From NCBI GenBank assembly GCA_905236595.1, contig CAJORE010000001.1:1-8866 (forward strand): 8,866 nucleotides of DNA, written 5' to 3'. Source of the DNA: an uncultured Selenomonadaceae bacterium (lineage in GTDB: Bacteria; Bacillota; Negativicutes; Selenomonadales; Selenomonadaceae). The position numbers were made by a program, and so were the translations under genes. The notes beneath the pieces are model-generated. The model saw only the letters and a program-made list of their open reading frames with translations. It made no database searches and was not told where the DNA came from. Positions 1 through 5,827 of the stretch are shown one piece after another; within the stretch, counting starts at the first letter, position 1, and each line of letters starts with the position of its first letter.

Positions 1-285
1 AAACGCATCAAAGGTGATTCGCGTCCCGTAAATACCCAAGCCGATCGCGCCGAAGTAGTCGGTGCGCTAAAGGCAGTTGATTATGTCGTTTTGTTTGACG
101 AGCCGACCGCCGAAGAAATTGTCGCCAAGGTGAAGCCGGCTGTTTACGTCAAAGGCGGCGATTATACTTTGGCCACATTGCCCGAAGCGAAAATCGTGCA
201 AAGTTACGGCGGACAAGTGCGGTTTATTGAACTTGTTCCGGGGCGTTCGACAACGAAGATTATCGAAAAAATAAACGCCCGGTAA
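1..285 (+). CDS. hldC: D-glycero-beta-D-manno-heptose 1-phosphate nucleotidyltransferase, C-terminal part (5' end outside window)
   Basis: The enzyme joins heptose-1-phosphate to a nucleotide (ATP in the E. coli pathway) to give ADP-D,D-heptose in the cytoplasm. Reading from base 1 in frame 1, 94 residues are visible before the TAA at 283-285. They match the C-terminal portion of RfaE domain II proteins: RP-N near the start, VDYVVLFDEPT at visible residues 26-36, KGGDY at 51-55, LPEAKIV at 60-66 and the terminal GRSTTKII at 81-88. The N-terminal HxGH nucleotide-binding motif lies outside the window. In E. coli this domain is fused behind the kinase in HldE. Here a complete separate kinase occurs at 2476-3474, so I infer a stand-alone HldC/RfaE2, but a fusion upstream cannot be excluded. 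The waaC gene follows after 42 bases on the same strand, so co-transcription is likely. Confidence 0.9.
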   Translation, partial: KRIKGDSRPVNTQADRAEVVGALKAVDYVVLFDEPTAEEIVAKVKPAVYVKGGDYTLATLPEAKIVQSYGGQVRFIELVPGRSTTKIIEKINAR

Positions 286-327
286 AAAATGCTACACTGA
301 TTCTCCGACGCATGAGTGTGTGATTCG

Positions 328-1353
328 ATGAAAAATGTATTGATAGTAAAGCTTTCGTCAATCGGCGATGTAATCCACGCCTTGCCGGTGTCGTATGCCA
401 TAAAAGAGACCTTTCCCGAAGCACGGCTGACCTGGGTGGTCGAAAAGGCGTCATATTCTCTTTTAGAAGACAATCCTTGCATAGATCGTTTGATACTGTT
501 TAAGAAAGAGGAAATGCGCGCTTCAATGGGCGGTTTTTGGCGCAATTTTTTCCCGCTTAGGCGTGAGCTGAAAGCGGAAAAATACGATGTCTCTTTGGAT
601 TTGCAAGGTTTGTTCAAGTCGGCGGCCATCGTAAAAGTGGCCGATGCCAAGTTAAAGTTGGGTACTTGTGATATGCGCGAGTTGTCCGACAAGGTGAGCA
701 AGAAAATTGTCGGTGAGCATAGGAACGGACATATCGTCGATCGTTATTTGGATGTCGCCCGTGCCATCGGCTGTCGTGTAAATGAGGTTTGTTTTCCCTT
801 AAAAGTCAGCGAACGAAACCAAAAAATTGCCTTATCGGTCTTGGAGCGCAACGGGTTTCGCCGCCATAACCGCTATGCTGTTTTGGTTGTCGGAGCAAGT
901 TGGCGAACAAAATGCTGGGGCAGTAATTCTTTTGCGGCTTTTGCCGATTGGCTGTACGAACATAAAGTCGTTCCCGTATTGGTCGGTAGCGGTGTTGCCG
1001 AAGAACAGGCGGCTCGCGAAATCGAACATTTTGCCGAAATACCGCCGGTAAACATCGTCGGAAAGTTGAATTTGGCACAGTTAGCGTTTGTCATGCAAAA
1101 TGCGGCACTCGTCGTCGGCAGCGATACCGGGCCGACCCACTTGGGCGCGGGGCTGAAAACGAAAACAATAATGCTGATGGGGCCGACCAAGCCGTTCAGA
1201 ACCGGCTCTTACGGACAAGCGGAGAATATTATCGTCGCCGACAGACCATGCCTTGAATGTATGAACCGCATTTGTCCGAAGGGCGAGGATTGCTTAAAAG
1301 CGATAACTGTCAATAAAGTTGCGGCGAAAGCCGGGGAGTTGTTGCGTGTATAA
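328..1353 (+). CDS. waaC: ADP-heptose:LPS heptosyltransferase I (GT9 family)
   Basis: This cytoplasmic, membrane-associated GT-B enzyme is expected to add the first L,D-heptose from ADP-heptose to Kdo-lipid A. The product is 341 residues, close to the usual 320-350. The N-terminus MKNVLIVKLSSIGDVIHALP carries the WaaC signature, with D14 at the place of the catalytic Asp. DLQGLFKSA is at 91-99, GASWRTKCW at 189-197 (sugar-nucleotide phosphate-contacting region in the family) and GSDTGPTHLGAG at 264-275. The C-terminus has four cysteines, C308, C311, C316 and C322, in a CxxCx4Cx5C pattern also found in the next gene. I chose ATG 328 because the family motif begins there; an in-frame GTG at 316 would add only MCDS. 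The Shine-Dalgarno is weak (GAGTG at 314-318). The end overlaps the next heptosyltransferase by 8 bases. Assignment as HepI rather than another GT9 rests on the N-terminal motif. Confidence 0.87.
   Translation: MKNVLIVKLSSIGDVIHALPVSYAIKETFPEARLTWVVEKASYSLLEDNPCIDRLILFKKEEMRASMGGFWRNFFPLRRELKAEKYDVSLDLQGLFKSAAIVKVADAKLKLGTCDMRELSDKVSKKIVGEHRNGHIVDRYLDVARAIGCRVNEVCFPLKVSERNQKIALSVLERNGFRRHNRYAVLVVGASWRTKCWGSNSFAAFADWLYEHKVVPVLVGSGVAEEQAAREIEHFAEIPPVNIVGKLNLAQLAFVMQNAALVVGSDTGPTHLGAGLKTKTIMLMGPTKPFRTGSYGQAENIIVADRPCLECMNRICPKGEDCLKAITVNKVAAKAGELLRV
1333..1348 (+). promoter_or_regulatory. Shine-Dalgarno and GTG start of the second heptosyltransferase
   Basis: GGGGAG at 1333-1338 lies 7 bases before GTG 1346, inside the last codons of waaC. 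This fixes a non-ATG start for the downstream gene and implies translational coupling across the 8-base overlap. Confidence 0.7.
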
Positions 1354-2452
1354 AAATATTCTGGTCATAAATCTCATGCATTTGGGCGACTTGCTTCTGA
1401 CAACTCCCGTGTTGCGAACATTGCGCGCCAATTACCCGAAGGCGCGTATAACACTCTTGGCGGATCTGAAGCTTGCGGATACGGTCAGCGAGAACAAATA
1501 CATCGACGAATGTCTGTTTATCGACAAAAAAGGCAAGGACAACAACTTGCCGAATTTTGTTCGCTTTATCCAAAAAATCCGTGCCAAACATTTTGATCTT
1601 GCGATAAATTTGCACCGCAACGAGCGTGCCTCCGCTCTTGCCGCATTTTCGGGCGCCGACGAAATAGTCGGCTATGCCAAACCTTTTTTTTCGCTGTTCT
1701 TCAAAAAAGTTTCGGTAAACAAAAAGGCCGAGATGCATCAGATAAAATCGCATTTTGCCGTATTGCAAGAGGCGGTCGGCGTAACAAAAATAGACGACGG
1801 CGGGCTTGAAATGACAGTCCCCAAAGCCGCAAAAAAAAGCGCCACCAAACTTTGGCGAACGACATTTATCGGCAAAGAAAAAGTCGTGGCTTTTAACATA
1901 GGCGGCAGTTGGCCCGGCAAACGTTGGTTGCCGGAATATTTTGCCCAATGCGCCGATGACTTAATCGACAACGGCTATAGCATTCTTTTTTTGGGCGGCA
2001 CCATGGATATTGAACGTGTAAACGAATGTACGGCTCACATGAAACACAAGGACAGCCATTCATGTAAAATCTTTACCGGCAAATTAACTCTCGGTGAGTT
2101 GGCCGCAGTACTCAGCAACTGTTCGCTTTTCATTACCACGGATTCCGGCCCCATGCACGTTGGGGTTGCCATGAACGTGCCGATTGTTGCCATGTTCGGT
2201 GCATCGCCGGTACTGGGGTTTTCGCCGTACGATGCCAAAGATGTGGTGATAAAGTCACCGGCGCCGTGTCATCCTTGCGATATTCAGATATGCCCCAAAA
2301 AAGGTGCGGAGAATATGCGCTGTATGCGTGAAATTCCTCCCGGAGCCGTATTGAAATATGCCTATGAACTTCTAAACAAGTTTAACGGTAAACCGGCACA
2401 TTCTTTGCCAAGTCATTACGGCAAATACGAATGTCGTGTGGTGACCCCGTGA
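1346..2452 (+). CDS. ADP-heptose:LPS heptosyltransferase, GT9 family (WaaF/WaaQ-like, second heptosyltransferase)
   Basis: A second GT9 heptosyltransferase, 368 residues with GTG read as Met, probably adding heptose II or III to the inner core. The start region VYKNILVINLMHLGDLLLTT includes D15, aligned with the catalytic Asp of GT9 enzymes; HLGDLLLTTPVLRTL resembles WaaQ-type proteins more than classical E. coli WaaF. Other GT9 marks are GGSWPGKRWLPEYFA (186-200) and TTDSGPMHVGVA (264-275). Four cysteines at 308, 311, 316 and 326 form CxxCx4Cx9C. GTG 1346 is preferred because GGGGAG (1333-1338) sits 7 bases upstream and the family N-terminus starts exactly there; an in-frame TTG at 1319 would add nine unconserved residues. 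It overlaps waaC by 8 bases. The gene has two 8-base homopolymers (T at 1684-1691, A at 1831-1838). As the only other heptosyltransferase in view it may be the functional HepII, but HepIII is possible, so no symbol is given. Confidence 0.87.
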   Translation: MYKNILVINLMHLGDLLLTTPVLRTLRANYPKARITLLADLKLADTVSENKYIDECLFIDKKGKDNNLPNFVRFIQKIRAKHFDLAINLHRNERASALAAFSGADEIVGYAKPFFSLFFKKVSVNKKAEMHQIKSHFAVLQEAVGVTKIDDGGLEMTVPKAAKKSATKLWRTTFIGKEKVVAFNIGGSWPGKRWLPEYFAQCADDLIDNGYSILFLGGTMDIERVNECTAHMKHKDSHSCKIFTGKLTLGELAAVLSNCSLFITTDSGPMHVGVAMNVPIVAMFGASPVLGFSPYDAKDVVIKSPAPCHPCDIQICPKKGAENMRCMREIPPGAVLKYAYELLNKFNGKPAHSLPSHYGKYECRVVTP

Positions 2453-2475
2453 AATTTTTTAGATCGGAGTACCCT

Positions 2476-3474
2476 ATGGACAAAAAGGAACTCGCGGAAT
2501 TTGTCGCCAATCGGACTTCACGTTGCAAAGTGCTGGTCGTTGGCGATGTTATGCTCGATAAATATTATTACAGCGAAGTGCGGCGCATTTCGCCGGAAGC
2601 CCCCGTCCCCATCGCTCGCGTTGTCGGCGAAAAAGAAACGTTGGGCGGCGCGGCCAACGTCGCCCACAACTTAGCGCTTATGGGCGCCGACGTATCCATT
2701 GCCGGTTTTGTCGGCAACGATTACCATTGCCAAAGCTTGATGGATAAATTCATTTCACGCGGCATCGACCTGCGTGGTTTGGTGGCTACAAATGAACCTA
2801 CAACCACCAAAATTCGCATCATCGGCGAACACCAGCAAATGTTGCGGCTTGATTTTGAAGACAGCGACCCCGTCGTCGGCGAAAACGCCGCCAAGCTCTG
2901 CAAGTATGTGAGCGGCAAACTGTCGGAAAGCCTCGATTGCGTAATAATTTCCGATTACGGCAAAGGAGCTTGCGCCGAAGAAACTTGTCATCGTATCATA
3001 AGGGATTGCCATGCCCATGGCGTCCCCGTGGTTGTTGATCCGAAAGGCCCCATGTGGAGCAAGTATTCAACGGCCGACTACATAACACCGAATGTGAAAG
3101 AAATAAACGAAGTATTGTTGGAGCCGATAAAAAACAAAGATGATGCCGTGGAACGAGCTGCCCGCTACGTTATGCGCAAATTTGCCCTAAAGAACGTTAT
3201 TGTTACCCGTTCGGCAATGGGGATGACGCTGGTGCAAAAGGACGCGGCAACACACATTCCAACGCGAGCGCAAGAAGTTTTCGACGTTTCGGGCGCCGGC
3301 GATACGGTTATAGCCGTATTCGGCTTGGCGTTGGCGGGCGGCTTAAAACCGACAATCGGCGCGTATTTGGCGAATCTGGCGGCCGGAGTCGTCGTCGGCA
3401 AACTCGGTACTTACGCCGTTGCCCGCGAAGAATTGTTGGCGGCCTTGGACAAAGACGATACAATTACCCTATAA
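2476..3474 (+). CDS. hldA: D-glycero-beta-D-manno-heptose-7-phosphate kinase (stand-alone HldA / RfaE domain I)
   Basis: A PfkB/ribokinase-family kinase that phosphorylates D-glycero-D-manno-heptose 7-phosphate at C1 to give the 1,7-bisphosphate, the substrate of GmhB. The product has 332 residues, the size of the kinase half of HldE alone. Motifs in order are VLVVGDVMLD (19-28), ISPEAPVP (38-45), the sugar-binding LGGAANVA (56-63), VVDPKG (196-201), DYITPNVKE (211-219), VTRSAMGM (253-260) and the anion-hole/catalytic GAGDT with D276 as the likely base. The protein ends shortly after the last kinase segment (VGKLGTYAV, about 317-325), with no nucleotidyltransferase domain. ATG 2476 is chosen because GGAG at 2466-2469 is 6 bases upstream; an in-frame ATG at 2431 would overlap the preceding gene and lacks conserved residues. 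It lies 23 bases after the heptosyltransferase and is followed by a 129-base gap. Confidence 0.94.
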   Translation: MDKKELAEFVANRTSRCKVLVVGDVMLDKYYYSEVRRISPEAPVPIARVVGEKETLGGAANVAHNLALMGADVSIAGFVGNDYHCQSLMDKFISRGIDLRGLVATNEPTTTKIRIIGEHQQMLRLDFEDSDPVVGENAAKLCKYVSGKLSESLDCVIISDYGKGACAEETCHRIIRDCHAHGVPVVVDPKGPMWSKYSTADYITPNVKEINEVLLEPIKNKDDAVERAARYVMRKFALKNVIVTRSAMGMTLVQKDAATHIPTRAQEVFDVSGAGDTVIAVFGLALAGGLKPTIGAYLANLAAGVVVGKLGTYAVAREELLAALDKDDTITL

Positions 3475-3501
3475 AAACAGCTCAAACAGCCCTTATGTGT
3501 T

Positions 3502-3534
3502 GTTGTCTGTCTTGCCTGCGACGCGACAGACAAC
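3502..3534. repeat. Perfect 10-bp inverted repeat between hldA and hldD
   Basis: GTTGTCTGTC (3502-3511) and its exact reverse complement GACAGACAAC (3525-3534) flank a 13-base loop. The RNA could form a stable hairpin, or the DNA could be a two-fold symmetric protein site. A T-rich run (TTTTTGTTTTTT, 3548-3559) begins 13 bases after the stem, too far for a canonical intrinsic terminator, though partial termination is possible. It sits in the only sizeable gap of the cluster. Confidence 0.75.
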
Positions 3535-3541
3535 TTATAAA
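3512..3541 (+). promoter_or_regulatory. Possible sigma-70-type promoter for hldD-gmhB and downstream genes
   Basis: TTGCCT (3512-3517, four of six matches to TTGACA) is followed after 18 bases by TATAAA (3536-3541, five of six matches to TATAAT). The -35 box lies in the loop of the inverted repeat, so the second repeat arm falls in the spacer. This is a sequence match only; AT-rich gaps often yield such matches. Confidence 0.4.
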
Positions 3542-3590
3542 AATTAGTTTTTGTTTTTTCATTAAAGGGCATCTCTAAAAACTGTGTTGC

Positions 3591-3606
3591 GGAGGAAACG
3601 TATATG
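3591..3606 (+). promoter_or_regulatory. Strong Shine-Dalgarno and ATG start of hldD
   Basis: GGAGGA at 3591-3596 stands 7 bases before ATG 3604. It is the best ribosome-binding site in the window and fits a gene that restarts translation after the gap rather than by overlap coupling. Confidence 0.75.
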
Positions 3607-4590
3607 ATTATCGTGACGGGTGGTGCCGGTTTTATCGGCAGTAATTTGGTCAAGGCCTTAAACGAACAAGGGCGCAAGGATATTTTAATCGTTGACGACT
3701 TAAAAGGCGGCGAGAATTACAAAAACCTCAAAGGGCTTCACTTTTTGGATTGCCGTCACAAGGACGATTTCTTGGAGTCCATCGAAAACGATGACTTTGA
3801 CGGAACGGACATCGACGCGCTTTTCCACGAAGGTGCCTGTTCCGATACCATGGAATACGACGTCAATTTCATGATGAAAGTCAACTACGAATATTCCAAA
3901 AATCTGTTGCATTTTTGTATGCAACACCGCGTGCCTTTTTTGTATGCCTCGTCGGCGTCAACTTACGGCGGCGGCAAAAACGGCTTTACCGAAGGCGATC
4001 GCTGCGAGGATGCCCTAAACCCTTACGCCTTCAGCAAACTGCTGTTCGATCGTTACGTCCGCCAGGTATTGCCCGAAGCACACAGCCAAATCGTTGGCTT
4101 AAAATACTTTAACGTCTACGGGCCTCAGGAACAACACAAAGGGAAGATGGCGTCAATTTTTTATCAACTTTACAAACAGGTAAAGGGAACCGGCAAAGCA
4201 CGCTTGTTTAAGGGGACGGACGGTTATGCCGACGGCGGGCAACGAAGGGATTTTGTCTACGTTAAAGACGTGGTTAAAGTAAATCTTTGGTTCTTTACTC
4301 AAAAAGGTGCCAGCGGCATTTATAATTGCGGTACGGGGCGTGCCCATACCTACAACGAAGCCGCCGCAGCCGTAATTTCCGCTGTGGGCAAAGGTGAAAT
4401 CGAGTACGTTGACTTCCCGGAAATTTTGCGGGGAAAATATCAAAATTTCACGGAATCCGACCCGAAACATTTATTGGCGGCGGGCTACGACGGCGGTTTC
4501 ACCGATTTTAACGCGGCAATAAAAGAATACTGCGAATTCCTTGATAAGGGCGGGTATTTTGACTATGAAGAAGCGCGCTATTTTTCTTGA
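3604..4590 (+). CDS. hldD: ADP-L-glycero-D-manno-heptose 6-epimerase
   Basis: A cytoplasmic short-chain dehydrogenase/reductase-type epimerase that inverts C6 of ADP-D,D-heptose to give ADP-L,D-heptose, the donor used by the two GT9 enzymes upstream. The 328-residue product starts with the NAD(P)-binding Rossmann motif TGGAGFIGS (5-13). HEGACSDTMEYD (75-86) is characteristic of HldD. Catalytic residues are visible: S116/S117 in YASSAST (114-120), Y141 and K145 in YAFSK, and K179 in QHKGKMAS, matching the second lysine known from E. coli HldD. GGQRRDFVYVKDV (211-223) and NCGTGRAHTYNE (241-252) are further family motifs. It is about 18 residues longer than the 310-residue E. coli protein, mostly at the acidic, aromatic C-terminus. 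A strong GGAGGA site precedes the ATG. The final 26 bases overlap gmhB. Confidence 0.96.
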   Translation: MIIVTGGAGFIGSNLVKALNEQGRKDILIVDDLKGGENYKNLKGLHFLDCRHKDDFLESIENDDFDGTDIDALFHEGACSDTMEYDVNFMMKVNYEYSKNLLHFCMQHRVPFLYASSASTYGGGKNGFTEGDRCEDALNPYAFSKLLFDRYVRQVLPEAHSQIVGLKYFNVYGPQEQHKGKMASIFYQLYKQVKGTGKARLFKGTDGYADGGQRRDFVYVKDVVKVNLWFFTQKGASGIYNCGTGRAHTYNEAAAAVISAVGKGEIEYVDFPEILRGKYQNFTESDPKHLLAAGYDGGFTDFNAAIKEYCEFLDKGGYFDYEEARYFS

Positions 4591-5062
4591 TCGGGACGGA
4601 ACGATAAACGTTGACGCCGAATATTTGAGCGACATAAAAAATTTTTACTGGTTGCCCGATGCCATCGAGGCCATACGCTATATTAACGAACACGGCGCAT
4701 TGGCCATTGTCATTACCAATCAAAGCGGCGTAGCAAGAGGTTTTTTCGCCGAAACGACCGTCTTGAAAATACACGAATTTATGCAAGAAGAATTGCACCG
4801 TTACGGAGCGCATATCGACGGCTTTTACTTTTGCCCGCATCACCCCGAAGCAACGGTTGCGCAATATCGTCAAGATTGCGAGTGCCGCAAGCCGAAACCG
4901 GGGCTTATTTTACAGGCCGCAAAAGATCACGACATTGATTTGGCTCATTCGGTGATGATCGGCGACAAAGAGCGTGATGTCGAGTGTGGCAGACGCGCCG
5001 GCACTTTGGGTGTTCGTTACGTCGGTGGTTCGCTTTTGTCCGAGGTAAAAAAATTTGTCTAA
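4565..5062 (+). CDS. gmhB: D-glycero-D-manno-heptose 1,7-bisphosphate 7-phosphatase
   Basis: A HAD-superfamily histidinol-phosphatase-like enzyme that removes the C7 phosphate from heptose 1,7-bisphosphate, working between HldA and HldC. The 165-residue product begins MKKRAIFLDRDGTIN, with nucleophile D9 and acid/base D11. TNQSGVARG (51-59) is the second HAD motif, K111 in RKPKPG the third, and GDKERD (133-138) the metal-binding fourth. C90, H92, C105 and C107 form the structural zinc site known from GmhB. It is some 25 residues shorter than E. coli GmhB, with the shortening after the last motif. ATG 4565 is chosen because the family N-terminus starts there; an in-frame TTG at 4541 would add eight unconserved residues. 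It overlaps hldD by 26 bases and the next gene by 8. Beta- versus alpha-anomer specificity cannot be read by eye; the HldA/HldD setting favours the beta (ADP-heptose) route. Confidence 0.94.
   Translation: MKKRAIFLDRDGTINVDAEYLSDIKNFYWLPDAIEAIRYINEHGALAIVITNQSGVARGFFAETTVLKIHEFMQEELHRYGAHIDGFYFCPHHPEATVAQYRQDCECRKPKPGLILQAAKDHDIDLAHSVMIGDKERDVECGRRAGTLGVRYVGGSLLSEVKKFV
5042..5057 (+). promoter_or_regulatory. Shine-Dalgarno, A7 spacer and TTG start of the GT2 gene
   Basis: GAGG (5042-5045) is followed by a spacer containing seven A residues (5047-5053) and then TTG 5055. No ATG or GTG is available before the conserved N-terminal strand of the GT2 domain, so TTG is the best start. The site lies within the last codons of gmhB. 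Confidence 0.6.
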
Positions 5063-5819
5063 AATCTCAACTCTCCCCTTGGCGGTAATTATTTTGACAC
5101 GCAACGAAAAAAACAACATTGTCGCCTGTCTGCAATCGGCCGCCTTCGCCGACGAAACAATCGTTGTCGATTCGGGCAGCACCGACGGAACGCAAGATTT
5201 GGCACTTCAATACGGCGCAAAAGTATACGAACACCCAATGGACGATACAGGCTTTGCCGGGCAACGCAATTTTGCCTTGACGCAAACAAGGGCGGCGTGG
5301 GTGTTTTACCTCGATGCCGACGAACGTATCTTGGACGATACAGCCAAGGAGATTGCCGCCGTCGTTGCCGAAAACAACCGCGCCGCCTATCGCGTTAAGC
5401 GTTTGAACATAGTTTTTGGACAACTGATGCGATTTGGCGGGCATAAACCGGACTATGTAACCAGGCTGTTCCCCCGCGAAGCGGTAAAATGGGCGGGGGT
5501 TGTGCACGAAACGCCAAAGACGTCGCTCCCCGTGAAAACGCTGAAAAATCCGTTGGAACATTACACCTATACCGATTGGGAACGGTATTTTGAAAAATTT
5601 AACAGCTATACGACCCTTATGGCAAAACGAATGGGCGAAGAAGGACGGCACATAACCTTCGCCCACATCCTTTTTCGCCCGTTGTATGCATTTTTTCGTT
5701 TTTATGTTTTGCAACTTGGTTTCTTGGACGGCAAACAAGGATTTATTTTTGCCGCCAATCATCTTTTTTACACCATGATAAAATACGTCAAACGTTACTA
5801 TGCCCAACGTAAGGAGTGA
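5055..5819 (+). CDS. GT2 glycosyltransferase, LPS core WaaE/KdtX-like
   Basis: A 254-residue GT-A glycosyltransferase probably adding a hexose to the heptose region of the core; WaaE of Klebsiella, a family relative, adds beta-1,4-glucose to heptose I. VIILTRNEKNNI (11-22) is the first strand and loop of the GT2 fold, ETIVVDSGSTDGT (34-46) the nucleotide-binding segment, and YLDADERIL (85-93) holds the DxD metal site. AGQRNFAL (68-75) and VVHETP (149-154) also fit the family. The tail from about 204 to 247 (RPLYAFFRFYVLQLGFLDGK at 208-227 and onward) is hydrophobic and basic, likely for membrane association. It has a TTG start, overlaps gmhB by 8 bases and ends with codons AAG GAG TGA that also supply the next gene's ribosome-binding site. 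Donor and linkage cannot be deduced from sequence alone. Confidence 0.88.
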   Translation: MSKISTLPLAVIILTRNEKNNIVACLQSAAFADETIVVDSGSTDGTQDLALQYGAKVYEHPMDDTGFAGQRNFALTQTRAAWVFYLDADERILDDTAKEIAAVVAENNRAAYRVKRLNIVFGQLMRFGGHKPDYVTRLFPREAVKWAGVVHETPKTSLPVKTLKNPLEHYTYTDWERYFEKFNSYTTLMAKRMGEEGRHITFAHILFRPLYAFFRFYVLQLGFLDGKQGFIFAANHLFYTMIKYVKRYYAQRKE

Positions 5820-5827
5820 ACACAATG
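5811..5827 (+). promoter_or_regulatory. Shine-Dalgarno shared with the end of the GT2 gene; ATG of next gene
   Basis: AAGGAG (5811-5816) is the last two sense codons of the GT2 gene and stands 8 bases before ATG 5825. This favours ATG 5825 over the in-frame GTG at 5816, which would overlap its own Shine-Dalgarno. Confidence 0.7.

Noticed and set aside
290..298. Extended -10 element TGCTACACT upstream of waaC
   Set aside because: Only four of six -10 matches and no convincing -35 about 17 bases upstream; close linkage to the preceding gene makes an internal promoter unnecessary.
1310..1948. Open frame of 212 codons on the minus strand opposite the second heptosyltransferase
   Set aside because: Codon-aligned shadow of a well-supported GT9 gene; no motif or ribosome-binding site supports it.
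2431..2475. Earlier in-frame ATG for hldA
   Set aside because: The added 15 residues are not part of the kinase fold and overlap the heptosyltransferase; ATG 2476 has a GGAG site at good spacing.
3502..3559. Intrinsic terminator after hldA
   Set aside because: The stem is good, but the T-run starts 13 bases after it and the right flank begins CTTATAA, so a standard terminator is not supported. Kept as a repeat with unknown role.
5067..5825. Long open frame (252 codons) on the minus strand across the whole GT2 gene
   Set aside because: It is codon-aligned with the sense gene, so it stays open because the sense gene avoids TTA, CTA and TCA codons (Leu is mostly TTG/CTG). The protein is low-complexity in F, V and R with no recognisable motif, while the sense frame is a clear GT2.
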